From positions 69,372,687 to 69,436,686 of the forward strand of contig CM065295.1 in the NCBI GenBank assembly GCA_032871835.1: a stretch of 64,000 nucleotides of DNA, in the 5' to 3' direction. Shown here piece by piece: positions 47,714-59,479 of this stretch. Source of the stretch: Dipteronia dyeriana. Its lineage: Eukaryota > Streptophyta > Magnoliopsida > Sapindales > Sapindaceae. Positions within the stretch are counted from its first letter, which is position 1. The number at the start of each line of letters is the position of its first letter. The position numbers and the translations under genes are program-made. Below the pieces are notes generated by a model, which worked only from the letters and a program-made list of their open reading frames with translations, ran no database searches and had not been told where the DNA came from.

Positions 47714-47730
47714 CCAGAACCATGATACCA
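47714..47730 (-). other. primer-binding site of the copia element
   Basis: Minus strand TGGTATCATGGTTCTGG, seven bases from the LTR end. The first eight bases match the initiator methionine tRNA 3' end complement used by copia elements; the rest does not match well. Confidence 0.65.
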
Positions 47731-47737
47731 GAAAGTT

Positions 47738-48709
47738 TGAATAAGCAAACGTTGTTTGAAAATAATTTTAGAACGAAAAAGAAGGAAATTGTCTTAAGAT
47801 TGTAAAACGTATTTTGCAATCAAACCTGACTGGTATCAAAGAAAACAGAAAGTAACGTTAGAAAATAGAGTTTGATCCGAGGCCCGTGTTTCACACGGTG
47901 TCCTTAAGACAATTTCACCGGACAACACCGTATGTGTATTAGGCGATTGTCTCCCAGGATACAACGGTTCAGCAGTGGTAGGCCTAAGCACTATCCACTA
48001 CCAGCGAACTCAAACCGAGTTTTGAACTTACCAACAAGAAAACAGAGAAGAAAACAATCTGACTGCTCAAAAGAAAACTGGAATTGTTTTTCTGTGTATG
48101 TTGAACAGAATATTAGAGATATTAATGATTTAATAAGGAAATAATTTAATTAGATAATATTCTCCAAAGAGATTTGTTTCTAATTAAGACCCGATTCTGT
48201 ATTCTTAGTGATCAAGTAAGAAATCAGAATCCAAACAATTAAAGCTTTCCTTATTTATCACAATAAAAAACGTTGACTTAGGGAAGTGGTAAAAGGTCAA
48301 CTGGGCTCTCACGGTCCAATCGGAGCGGCATTCGTGTCTGTAGGTCGCGCCCACACAAGAGTCGTGCATTCGAAGGTTCGGGGTCCATGATTTGCCGCCC
48401 CCCCCCTGCGCGCGCGAGAGAGAGCCTCTATGCCACACACATGTTGAAAGCTCATATCACACATTCACTTATAAACTACTTATAAATGATTTCCCTAAGC
48501 AATGTGGGATCCCTTTTAATACCTACACAATGGGTCCACTTTGAGACTCAATTTCTTATTCACCCATTAACCATTTTGTAAATTTGAGTATACCATTTCG
48601 AAGTTCTCACGGAGGAGAATTCAAATCCACTTTAATCTTCCATTTCTATGGAATTTATCATACTCAATTTTTGCTCTCAAAATGAGAGATTATCACAAAA
48701 ATTTCAACA
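47738..48709 (-). repeat. 5' LTR of the copia element
   Basis: 972 bp. It matches the 41776 LTR with few substitutions but a different pair of deletions. Flanked on the right by GGTTG (48710-48714). Confidence 0.92.
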
Positions 48710-48842
48710 GGTTGTCATGTAATCCAAAGCAAGGAGAAAATGGTAAAAAATTAAAGAGTGTTTGTCACATGGCAACTTCCTATTAGGGGGTCAGTATAGC
48801 TGAATACTGATCAGTCAGTACCCAAGCTTTTTCCTATCATTA

Positions 48843-49237
48843 AAAAAGACAAAGGTGGACATTTTCTTGGTAGATAATGTTGTTGTTTCCGTATGTCTGC
48901 GATGGTGATATTTTCCAAAACCAGCTGGGGTTTTATGTCTTGATGTGCATGTCCCAGCTCTAGTGGGCATGAGTCCTGTCCATACTCGCTGAAAACTCTG
49001 CTCACCCCTACGGACTATCTTGACAAAGCCTATTCCACCGCAACATGACATGACTCCTTAACCCCAACAACATGGCAAATTAATATTCACATATAGCAAC
49101 TTTAATGACTAGTTGATTATGATAAAAATGAATTTGTTCTAATCTAAATAGAGAAAGAAAAAGATAGGCTCTCAAAGCATTAGACTTTCATTATGATAAA
49201 AAATAACTTCTCAAAATATTAGACTTTCGTTTTTAAA
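48843..49237. other. spacer
   Basis: No gene. 48930-49060 is less AT-rich, with overlapping open frames on the minus strand but no motif. A tail of short TTAGACTTTC repeats lies near 49180-49230. Confidence 0.4.
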
Positions 49238-49900
49238 CATATGTACGAAAGATTAACGGTCAATAACCACATTTTAAGAAATTACACAAAATACCCTCAT
49301 AAAAACCATCCATAAACTTCCCCACTTTCTCTCTTCTCTCATCTTCTCCCTCCTCTCTTCTCTCCTCTCTCTCATCAAGCCCTTGCCAGACGACACCACC
49401 TGGGCATGTGCCGCTTGACGAAGGCACCGCTGGGCCTATACAGTCTCGGCTGTGCGTTACCTAGGCAACCACTCACTTGGGCAATATAAGCCCAGGCGAA
49501 GTCAACATGACATCGTGAGCACAACCGGGGATTTCCCTTCCTGTCGGCACTGTATTTGTAGAAAAGGAGAAACAAAAACCTAAATATCCGGTAATTTTTA
49601 TGTATAAAACTTAAAAATACGATTTTAGAGAGATTGTGTTAGTAATTTTACCATTGAAAAAAATGTAAACATTTCATAGTTTTTAATGAAATTTCACGTT
49701 TTTTAACCGGATTTCACTTTTCCTTTTCATCATTTAACGTTTTTTTTTCAATTATGATTTTCTCTAACATTTCACATTTTTTCCCAGATTTAACGCTTTT
49801 TGTAAAAATTTTGTATAGCCAAGTTTTAGGGTATTTTTATGATTTTGGATATACTAATTTTTTAAAAATATAGTTATTAACGGTTAAACTTTCATATGTG
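49238..49900. mobile_element. foldback element with a GC-rich core
   Basis: ACATATGTACGAAAGATTAACGG (split here as ACATATG...GATTAACGG) at 49238 is mirrored by CGGTTAAACTTTCATATGTG near 49881-49900. The next 60 bp inward (CACAAAATACCC) pair as well. The core 49375-49560 is GC-rich, with a CT-rich run before it, and may be captured host sequence; its open frame on the minus strand has no motif. Confidence 0.5.
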
Positions 49901-50384
49901 ATTAATTTTTTTTTTTCATGTTGTATGTTTGGGATGTGCGACGGATCAGATCCATTGGATGATCTAATCTGATCCGATTCGATTGGATCAAACAAATTAC
50001 AATCCGATTTGATCCAATCTTATAGCGAAATCTGATATGATCCTATTCAATTACAATTAGATCTTATCTAATTACAATATACTTAAATCCGATACTAATC
50101 GATCCAATGAATCAGATTTATATGATGCAATTCTTAATATATAAAAGTCAAAACACTCCTAAAATCATTAAAATCAAACTGTTAATTTATACGGTACTTT
50201 AAATAAAATTAACAAACTAATAATCAACATAAAAGTAATACATAATTTCATACTTTAAGCTTTAATTTTAAAAGAAATGTACACTATTAATAGCCAAATT
50301 TGGCAAGGGCACAAACGGAATTTTTCTACCTAACTAGCACCTGGAAGAATGCATCATTGTAGACGGGATAGGTAACAAACTAGA
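49901..50384. other. AT-rich spacer
   Basis: No gene. The words GATCCAAT and GATCTAATCTGATCC recur at 49950-50110. Confidence 0.5.
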
Positions 50385-51105
50385 TATACAAGATTGGGGA
50401 ATGGGAATGGGGATGGATATAGGCCCCCCCATCCCCATCCCACTTCCCAGACCCTTCCCCGATCCCCCCTCCCCCCATTTCTCCAATTGGGGAAAATGGG
50501 GATGAGGATTTTTGGGGGGGAGGTATATCCATCTTCATCCTCAGTTCCTCAATTTTCTTGTCTCCCCATTTCCCCCGGTCCCACATTTTTCCGTTTTTTC
50601 GTTTTTCCATTTAACTAAAAATTACAAATTAAACTAAAAAAAAACATTTCATTACAAATACAAAATAAAATCCATTAATGTATTACAAATACAAAACAAA
50701 GTGTTTCAACTAATTCAAAATTTAAAACTAAACCAACTTCATATGTGAAGTAATACAAACTGTTTTTTAATGAAAAAAACTTCACATAATAGATAATCTA
50801 AAGAAATTGACAGCCAATTCATTGCCAAGTATATTGAAAAATCTTTAGGGTTAGGTTTTGAAGGTAAAAAGAGTAAATGCGTTTATATACTTAGGGTTTC
50901 AAAGAATAAAAATTAAAAATTAAAAATAAAATATATATTATAATTATAAGGGGTTCCCCCATCCCTATCCCCATTTCAATTTGAGGATAATTTTCATCCA
51001 TATCCCCCTACCCCCCATCCCCATTTTTCCAAAAAAAATAAAAATCCCCAAATTTGGATAGGGATGAGGTGCGGGGATTTAGGGTTCCGGGGAAAAATGT
51101 GCATC
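50385..51105. mobile_element. G/C-run element, probable hAT-type MITE
   Basis: Both ends are packed with GGGGATGGGG / CCCCATCCCC words (50394-50545 and 50950-51090), in inverted orientation to each other. The middle is AT-rich and non-coding. Such subterminal repeats are common in plant hAT non-autonomous elements; exact ends and target duplication were not fixed. Confidence 0.5.
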
Positions 51106-51119
51106 TCTTATACTAGACA

Positions 51120-52219
51120 CTATGGTTTACCTCGAAGTACCAGGACCAGCAAGACTTGGGAACCTTGATGTCATTGCAAGAGCAAGTCGAAGCTCATGCA
51201 CCTTCACAGTACACTGGTACCCAAATACATAGCCATATTTTCCCGATACCCCGTCAAGATGTGTATTTTACTTCACCAGTAGAAAGGAAGATGCCCGTAA
51301 AGCTCTTGAAAGATCGCAAAGCTCCAACCAGATCAACCAGACACCCCGTTACCAAGATGACACCCTGAGGCTCCTCGTTAGAGAAACCAATCAAGCGCCA
51401 CATCACTATAATGATACCCCAGGGTACCCTGCTACCAGACTGGTACCTCGGGATACCTTGCCATCAACATCAGTTAAGCTCTACCTCACCAGGATGGTAC
51501 CTCAGGATACCTCGTCAGCAAACGTGTACTCTAAGATATTCTGCCACATCCCCGGGTCAATGCTTTGAAGTACAACACGATAACAGAGGAAGTCAAATTA
51601 TTCTCCAAGGTGTAAACAAACTCCACGTATGCATAATTATAGTGACAAAATTCAAAAAGGAAACAAACATATTTTCTCGCCAATATATCCTCCGCTAGCC
51701 GATTCTCTAGGGTTAATCGTATTAAACAAAAAATCCCGCCAAATGGTGAACGAAAGTCAATCCAGTGATCTTCATAGTGTACACAAAGGAAAAACCCTAG
51801 CCACTTCACGTATAAGTATAAGGTTGAAATCGACAAGGAAATGAGACAGAAAAAAAGGAAAATGGCCAGAAAAAGAGAGAGCGATCACTTGATCTTATAG
51901 TCGAGAACAAGACTAGCCATCGCCATTGAGAGTTGTGTCCACTTATCGACATATACGAGTTCGCCACCTCCAAAATAGTTAAGGAACAGAGACAAAGATT
52001 GAGAGTTTTACATCATTATATTATCATCATTTTATTGTATTCGTTTCTTCATTTGATCAAGGATATCATCTAATACACAATCACTTCTTTCATTAGTCTC
52101 ACTCATTTTCACACTTGAAACCGATACCGAAGGTACCTACCCCGATCGAGATCCTCTGTGGTCATGGTCTTGAGGGTGTTAATTGAGATTCCTCACCTAG
52201 AGCGAATTCTCGGTTAACA
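51120..52219 (+). repeat. 5' LTR of the second Tat element (left border uncertain)
   Basis: The right border is set by ...GTTAACA just before the primer site. The U3 repeats GGTACC-type words (near 51213, 51424, 51444, 51495), often followed by TCGGGATACC or TCAGGATACC. A TATA-like GTATAAGTATAAGG is near 51811-51824. Without a second LTR the start cannot be fixed. Confidence 0.6.
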
Positions 52220-52221
52220 TT

Positions 52222-52240
52222 TTTTGGTGTCGTTTGTTGG
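52222..52240 (+). other. primer-binding site of the second Tat element
   Basis: TTTGGTGTCGTTTGTTGG resembles the TTGGCGCCGT-type primer site common in Tat elements, with C-to-T changes at two positions. Confidence 0.5.
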
Positions 52241-52260
52241 AAGATTCCACACCCTTTATA

Positions 52261-53990
52261 ATGTCACGTGTTTATTGTTTTTATAGGATCCTGAGGCTTC
52301 GATCTTCCCAAGGGCAGCCTGAAGCTTTTGGGCACCAATCTACAGTCTTCACCCGGAAGGCTCACATGAAAAGAAGGAAGCTGAATCACAATCCAATCCT
52401 AGCACCGATCGGTACCGTGCAAGCCCTAGTCCCTCCAGTGATAGGCCAGGCCATGCTGGAACAACAAGCCACAGATTTCATGAAAAATATTTGCCAATGT
52501 TTGGTGGCAGAGGGAATTAACTCTCAACTGGTTGAACCAAGCGCCCACGAGAATCCCAACAATCCGGGAGCTAAAGCCACCACCTTCTACTGATTGGGAC
52601 CTCCACCACCAGTACTGGTCCATGATAGGTTAGGGCCCAGACCCTCAGTTCGAGATCAGTTAGGGTCGATACCCCTAGAACTGCTCAGGCTGGCCCATAA
52701 TCAGCCCAGACAAGTGAAATCAGTCGCTGACATCCCGCAGTAGAGACCTTACCACTCAGTTAGACCAACGGATACCAGAAAAGAGCCCATACCAGAGGCA
52801 GGAGGTAGCCAGAGCAGCGCTAGGAGGGATCTTATACCCGAAGGTAACAAAGGCGAGACCTTTGTCTCCACTGAGGGCTCCGACAATGAGGATTCTGAGG
52901 TCGAATCTAAGAACGCTGGGAATAAGCGCCTGTAGGATCAGCTGGCTCAGATGTAATGGGAGATCTATGAATTGAGGAAGGGTAAGCACAATGAGGTCAA
53001 GAAGAATCCCCTGAGTGAAATGAATGCCCATTTCACCAGAAGGATCGGGGAAGCCTAGCTCCCGCCTAAATTCAAAATGCCAACAGACAAGTTATCAGGC
53101 ACTGAGGATCCTTTGAGTCATTTGAAGAGCTTTATCCAGTAGATGGAGGTCCAGAACACTACCAGAGCCGCCATGTGCTGGATGTTCCCTACCACTCTGA
53201 CTGATCATGCCAAGACATGGTTCAGAAAGCTACCGGTAGGTAGTGTGGATAGCTTCACTAAGATGTCCAGTGATTTTTGCTCACAGTTCCAGGGAGTCAA
53301 GCTGTGCCCAAAGGATTCAATCCACTTGCAATATATGATTCAAGAGCGTGGCAAAATGCTCAGATCCTATATGAAAAGGTTCCACAATGAGGTGATCCAG
53401 ATGAGGGGCTTTCACCGAGAATGAGACCCTAGCCAATTTTCGTAGGAATCTATAGGCTGGGAGACTCTACATGTCCTTTGTAAATCACCCACATGAGACC
53501 TATCAGGAAGCCTATGATAGGGCGATGAAGCAAGTCGACCACGTTGAACAACTTAGGGTCAAGATTGAGCACGATGATATGAGGACTGCAAAGCGCCAAA
53601 AGAAAAAGGTGCCCAAACTTGCACTGGTACAGAAAGCCCAGAATAGGCCACTCAATCGGTCTACATATCGCCCTCCACCTCTTTAACCTTAGCGAGAGCG
53701 ATACCCAGTAAGGCGGACCCCACATCGGGCTACTTCTCCTTTAAGTACGGTAACCCCCGTGACCTATGATGAGAGGGGTAACAACCACTACACCCCTTAA
53801 ATGCTTCCCGTGAGATAATCTTCCTTGCTATCTAAGATAATGGTCTGCTCAGAAAGCCAGCTCCCATGGAGGCAACAGTTGACATAAGGAACCAATACAA
53901 GTACTGTGACTTCCACAAGGATGTGGGGCACAACACCTCGAAGTGCTTTAGTATGCGTAACTAGATTGAAGTGCCAGTGAGGGGTGGCTT
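52261..53990 (+). pseudogene. Tat gag (second element), broken
   Basis: One frame runs from the ATG at 52261 to 53424 with stops at 52591 (TGA), 52741 (TAG), and several more TAG/TAA before MEVQNTT at 53143. The Retrotrans_gag core is at 53143-53424 (HAKTWFRKLPVGSVDSF, MIQERGKMLRSYMKRF). After a frameshift it resumes at 53471 (FVNHPHETYQEAYDRAM). The Tat zinc knuckle CDFHKDVGHNTSKC is at about 53906-53950. Strong similarity in layout to the 6208-8355 gag. Confidence 0.82.
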
Positions 53991-54289
53991 TTTGGTGGAG
54001 TTCCTACAGTAGGTTCGAGATAGCATCCATATAGGAAAGGAGGTTCAAGTCGAGATCCAAGATCATACGGAGAAGAGGAAAGGAGAGCAAGAAGATCTGA
54101 TGCAGCAAATCTAGGTCATACACACTATTAACGAAGGACTCACACTAGCTATTACCTCCAATAATTCCAGAAAGAATCATGCCAGAAAGATTCCCTGGGT
54201 TGAAGAGGGGCAAGGTATCTTCAAGGTAGATCGAATCTAGGCAAGAACCTCCCAATCAGCACATATCATTTTCATTGAAGCAGGTGTGT

Positions 54290-56790
54290 ACATATCGTGT
54301 AGCCGCAGGACGATCCCATGGTGGTCACGGTAAAGATCACCAACTGCTTGGCCCACCACATCCTGATTGACACTGGGAGCAGCGTGGATATCTTTTTCAA
54401 AGACACCCTAGAAAAGCTTAACTTGAAGCAGTGGTGTTACAATAGCTGCACCACCACATTATACGGGTTTACTAGGGACTCGATTATACCAGTAAGATCA
54501 AAAATTCTACCGATTATCGTTGGTATTGCGCCTTTACAACAGAACATCATGACAGACTTCGTTGTGGTTAACACCCCCATCGGCTTACAACACCAATTTA
54601 GGGAGGCCTTTCTTATCAGCGCTTAATAAGGTACTATCCATCTACTACGACGTTCTGAAGTTTCTAGTAGGGAATAAGGTAGGCGTGGTACATGGGGACC
54701 AACAAGCTGCCCGTAATTGCTCTGTATCAACCAATCCCACAGTATTAGCGAAACAGTATGCACATGTAGTTATGGTGTAAGGGCAAGAATTGTTAGAAGT
54801 GAACTCCGAGATCCCATAGTTAGCAGAATACCTAGAGGAAGACGTCTAGGTTGATGACGAGTAATAAGAAGAACGGGGATGGGCTAGTGGCCACCCCGTT
54901 GATGAGTTAAAAGAAATTCTGATTAGAAAAGATGACCAGTACAAGGTAGTCAAGGTTGGGACGACCTGTAACCAGAGGTAAAAGAAGGCCAGATCCAGCT
55001 CCTCCGGGAATACAGTGACATATTCATTTAGAGCCATGATAAAATGCAGAGAATCCACATATCTTTGGTCGTTCATAGGTTGGCAGTCGACCCCACTTTC
55101 AAACCGATCAAGCAGAAGAGGTGACACTTCAATGCTGAAAGAAATGTTGTCATATAGGTGGAGGTCGACAAGTTGATAAAGGTTGGATTTATCAGGGAAT
55201 CTCGATACCCCGATTGGATCGCGAATGTGATCATGGTTAACAAAGCAAACTGGAAATGATGCATGTGAGTTAACTATACAGATCTCAGCCTACCCAAAAG
55301 ATAGCTTCCCCCTGCCTAAAATCGATTAGCTAGTGGACTCCACAGCAGGAAACAAACTCCTGAGTTTTATGGATGCATTTTTGGGGTATAACTCGATCAC
55401 GATGCACCCTACTGATTAGAATAATACCAGCTTCATCACCGGGCAGAGTCTTTACTGTTACAAGGTGATGCCATTTAGCCTAAAAAATAAGGGAGCTACA
55501 TACCAACGTCTAGTCAACCGACTGTTCAAGCCAGAGATCTGAAGGATGATGGAGGTATACATTGACAACATGGTCACCAAGTCCCGAATAGCAGGAAAGC
55601 ACCAGTACCATCTTCCCAGGACCTTCCAGATTGTGAGAGAAAACCAGATGCGGTTAAACCCCGTCAAGTGTGCTTTCAGGGTAATTGCGGGAAAATTTCT
55701 TGATTTTATGGTTCACGAGAATGGTATAGAGGCCAATCTGGAGAAAATCCTAGCTATCTTTGACCTGAAATCTTCTACCTCACTCAAACAAGTACAAGCG
55801 CTAACCTGTCGAGTGGCAGCGCTCAGCTGCTTCATTTCACGGTCGATTGACAAGTGTCTTCCCTTCTTTAGGATGATCAAATAGGAAAGAAATATGAAGA
55901 GGGACCAAGACAACGAGTAGAATTTCCAAGCCCGTCGCTGCTGGTCAAGCTAGTTCTTGGAAAGGAATTGTAGATTTACCTAGCCGTATCTGAAACGGCG
56001 GTTAGTGGGGCTTTGGTTAAATAATGTGAGGACCGAGTCTAGTAACTTGTCTACTACGTGAGCCGTGTATAAACCAAGCCCGAAAGGAATTACGTTCTCT
56101 TCAAGAAGCTCACCTTCGCCTTAGTGACCTCGGCAAGAAAGCTTCGCCTCTACTTCCAATCACATACAATAGCAGTAGTGACTGATCAACCTCTCTATTA
56201 GTTCTTACAGAGACCATACGTGTCTGGAAGACTGGTCTTTTAGGGCCTATAGCTCAATCAGTTTGATCTGAAATACAAGGCTATGACGACTATCAAGGCT
56301 CAAGCACTAGAAGGCTTTATGGTTGATTTTTCAGCTCTCCATTATCAAGAGACCTCTGCAGGTTCATATCCAGCCCCGTAAAAGCTTCAAGAGCTTGACA
56401 ATTGGCTGGTTAGCCCTGATGCCTGGACCTTCTATATAGATGGAGCATCCGGACAAACGGGCGGAGGTACCGATATCGTCTTGATAGACCTAGGAAAAAC
56501 AGAATGCTGCCACAACTTTAGGTTTGAATTCAAGGCTACAAACAATAAAGCAGAGTACGAAGCCTTTTTGACAGGAATGAAAGTAGCCATCGGGTCAAGA
56601 GTGACTTGCAACTCATGGTTAACCAAGTCACTGGAATCTACCAGAATAAGGAGGATAATATGGTAGCTTATCTCAAACAAGTTCAACTACTCATAGACCG
56701 ATTCTAGGGGTTTAAAATTGAGCAGATTCCTCGTCAGCAAAATCACCGAGCAGATGTCTTGGCGAAGATAGCTGCCAATGGAGGATAAGC
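54290..56790 (+). pseudogene. Tat protease, RT and second RNase H (second element), broken
   Basis: Protease: HHILIDTGSSVDIFFKD at 54350-54402 keeps DTGS. RT can be traced in pieces from about 55190. The active site at 55558-55572 reads YIDNM instead of YIDDM, an Asp-to-Asn change. RNase H is decayed (55700-56350). The second RNase H at 56430-56790 shows FYIDGASGQTGGGTDIV, ATNNKAEYEAFLTGMKVA and ADVLAKIAA, with a frame change in between. Many frameshifts. Confidence 0.8.
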
Positions 56791-56859
56791 TCTCCCTAAG
56801 GGAGTTCCCCTCCAAGTGATATCCCAGTCAAGCATAACAGCAGGTAAGGAAATGTATGT

Positions 56860-58080
56860 TGAATGGATCCAAGAGTCACCTACCTCAAAGATGGAAATCT
56901 TCCCGAAGACCTCGACCAAGCTCACAGAATTAAGAGGATCTCTGTCCGATATTGCTTGGTAGATGGGTACCTCTACAGGAGAGGAAAGTTTCTCGCTTTG
57001 CTCCGCTGCCTACATCCTGACGATGCTAGTTGGGCGTTAAGTGAGGTCCACTCTGGGGACTGTGGAAATCACATCGGTAGGGAAACGTTAGCTTACCAGA
57101 TACTTCACATGGGATAATACAGGCTTACCATACACTAGGATTCGAAAATCTTTGTGCAGTCTTGTAAACCTTACCAGAAGACGTCAAACTTGAGCCACAT
57201 TTCTCTTGAGCGATTATCATTGATCAGTTCATCCTATCCATTCACCATTTGGGGGGTCGATTTGATTGGATCGCTCACTACCGCTCCCGAACAAGCTAAA
57301 CATGCCATTGTAGAGATCGACTACTTCACTTAGTGGGTAGAAATGGGATCGCTATCCCAGATCATGGAAGAAAACACTGCCAGGTTTATCAAGACTAACA
57401 TGGTATACATATTTGGTACCCCGGTCGTCATCATCACCGACCTCGGTAAGCAGTTTTTATAATAACCGACTCAGGGGTTTCTGTGAAGACTTGGGGATCG
57501 ACCTCTTTTTTACCTCGGTAGCCCACCCCTAAACCAACGACCTGGTGGAGGCCACCAATAAGACAATCAAAAAGGTCCTGAAAAAGAAACTCTAGCAGAA
57601 GAAGGGCTAGTGGACAGAGGAGTTTTCCAAGGTACTTTGGACTTACCGGACAACCAGAAGAACCACGACTGGAGAAATACCCTACTCCTTAGCATTCGGA
57701 GTATAGGCGATCCTGCCTATCGAGCATAAGCAGATCTCGTTCTGGGTCTAACACTTCAATCCAAAAAGCAACAAGGTTAAGCTTAGGGCCAAACTGGACT
57801 TCCTGGTGGAAAAACCAGACAAAGTGGTAGAAAGAGTAGCGGTTTACCAGAGCAGGATAACGAGGTACTTTAATAAAAGGGTAAGGATTCGAAGCTTCAA
57901 AGAAGGGGATCTAGTACTCAGGAGGGTGACTCAGAACGCTAGGGTCAAGTCGGATGGGGTCGTAGGGCCAAACTGGGAATGCCCATACTTGATAAAGGCA
58001 GTGGTCTGGAGCGGGGCTGACAAGCTCGAATGCATGGATGGACGACCCATCGATCATACGTGGAAAACTGACTAATTGAA
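56860..58080 (+). pseudogene. Tat integrase (second element), broken
   Basis: The zinc domain is at 56863-57117 (GDCGNHIGRETLAYQILHMG). The core is recognisable in pieces: WGVDLIGSLT near 57255 and IITDLGKQF near 57430, where DNG reads DLG. The C-terminal part is 57806-58075 (YFNKRVRIRSFKEGDLVLRR), ending in TGA near 58073. Stops and frameshifts occur throughout. Confidence 0.8.
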
Positions 58081-58259
58081 GAGGTTTTACTCCTAGGCAG
58101 GGTACTTCGAGCAGGTTAGTCATATCTAGGTATCAGTGTTAACAACTCATGAATAAATTATAGTTTCAGCTTGATTATCAATAAAATCTCCAGTTAGTTT
58201 CTCCATCTCCAGTTGTGTTTTTTTTTGCTAAGGGAAATTTTGCCATGATCGCCATGAAC

Positions 58260-58417
58260 CAAGGATAGCTATATAACATTCATGATGCCTTGGCCAGGTG
58301 CCACCCCCCCCGCCAAGAAGGATCTAACCGTAAGAGCATAGTTGTCAAACAGATCACAAGACCATTGATTGGTCGGGGAAACCCCTTTACCACCTCTGAT
58401 GCCATGGTTGGGGCACC

Positions 58418-58454
<37 letters not shown>

Positions 58455-58640
58455 TAAGAAGGATCTGACCATAAATGCATAGTTTCTAGCCAGATCATGA
58501 GACCAGGATAGCCGAAAGACAATCTTGATGCCTTGGTCGGGTTACCTCCCCCAAGAAGGGTCTAGACATAAGTGCATAGTTGTCCGATAGACCAAGATTG
58601 CCATGGTATGAACCTCTCTGGAATGCGAACGAAAGGTACC
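58260..58640. repeat. tandem repeats behind integrase in the second Tat element
   Basis: Three units start TGATGCC(T/A)TGG at 58283, 58397 and 58526, so periods are about 114 and 129 bp. Each has a C-rich stretch, then AAGAAGGATCT, then TGCATAGTT-type words. The difference in period comes mostly from the length of the C run in the second unit. Confidence 0.82.
58421..58451. repeat. poly-C run of about 31 bases
   Basis: An unbroken C homopolymer in the second tandem unit; the other two units have only 5-9 C at the same place. Its true length may be an assembly or sequencing artefact. Confidence 0.9.
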
Positions 58641-59470
58641 TAAATTAGTTCGACCAAGTATTTCACCTAGAGTACCAAAATTTCTAAAGGCAGGACATTC
58701 GGTACCCCGATTCTCCCAGAAAGAAAAATCAAAGTGATAGAAGGTCCCATGAGGATTGCCTCAACCAAGTACCTAGACGACTTGGTACCAATTACTTGTC
58801 TACCCCTGTTTATCTCTTCATCCCTTTTTTCAAGTTGTTTTGTTAGGATCCATTTGAACCAGACATGGACTAGGGACTGGGGACTGGGGACTGGGGACTG
58901 GGGAGTTGGAGCAGTAACAGTAAGCGCTCAAGCCAAATCATTATCTAGTTATCAGGCTACCACGGTGAATAGGAAACTCCTGGTACCCAAACATTTGCTA
59001 CAAGTACTTTCGCTAGAATCTGGTTACAGGAGCAATCCAAGCTACAAATGCTGTGATCTCACGAGACTGAATAACCTAGGAAGTGGGAAAGCTTGCAACC
59101 TAGGGGCCGTAGAATCAAATTTTGACTAAGTACCTAAAACAGGTGCCCGTCACAAAGTCTATGTTGATTTCCTACACTTAACAGATTTAAAAAGTTTTCT
59201 TGTATTGCCATTTCTCTTTTAATTCAGGTGTATATATGGACTACTCCAAGGTCTGGTTGAGAAATAAAGTAAGACACATTCAATCAAGATAAGGGTCAAA
59301 TAGATACTGGAGTAAAGGAGAAAGAGGGAGTTTCCATTCATAAAATTAAGGGTGCCCATCCCTTCGTTGGGCTACATCAGATCAAGTACGGAGCCTATCC
59401 TCGAGTTCCAGGCAAAAAAAGAAAAAGAAAAAGAAAAAGAAAAGAGCAATAATGAATAACAATTGACCAT
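58641..59470. other. non-coding 3' part of the second Tat element
   Basis: Plus-strand frames here (58734-59129) show no domain and contain a repeat-derived stretch. GGGACTGG is repeated four times at 58872-58903, and an AAAAAG run lies near 59417-59443. Confidence 0.55.
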
Positions 59471-59479
59471 GATCTATTA

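Larger units (their letters stand above)
41776..48709 (-). mobile_element. Ty1/copia retrotransposon, full length, defective (6,934 bp)
   Basis: Element on the minus strand, 5' LTR at the right. LTRs 47738-48709 and 41776-42769 start TGTTG(G)AAATTTT; the perfect target duplication GGTTG is at 41771-41775 and 48710-48714. A primer site (47714-47730) and a polypurine tract (42770-42780) are present. Gag, protease, integrase, RT and RNase H follow in copia order. Stops, frameshifts and a small deletion make it non-autonomous. It sits about 0.9 kb past the RGP stop codon, in opposite orientation. Confidence 0.95.
41713..48834. mobile_element. hAT-type MITE (about 183 bp) split by the copia element
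   Basis: The left end (41713-41760) and right end (48787-48834) are inverted repeats sharing GCTTGGGTACTGACTG, CAGCTATACTGAC. An 8-bp duplication TATCATTA flanks both (41705-41712, 48835-48842), the hAT length. Without the copia element and its extra GGTTG copy, about 183 bp remain. Confidence 0.8.

Noticed and set aside
48811..49051. Two overlapping minus-strand open frames
   Set aside because: They start in the MITE end and have no motif or splice structure.
51411..51844. Several open frames on both strands
   Set aside because: They lie in the LTR of the second Tat element and reflect GGTACC-type repeats; no domain.
58734..59129. 131-residue open frame on the plus strand
   Set aside because: No domain; includes translation of the GGGACTGG tandem repeat; lies in the non-coding 3' part of a decayed Tat element.
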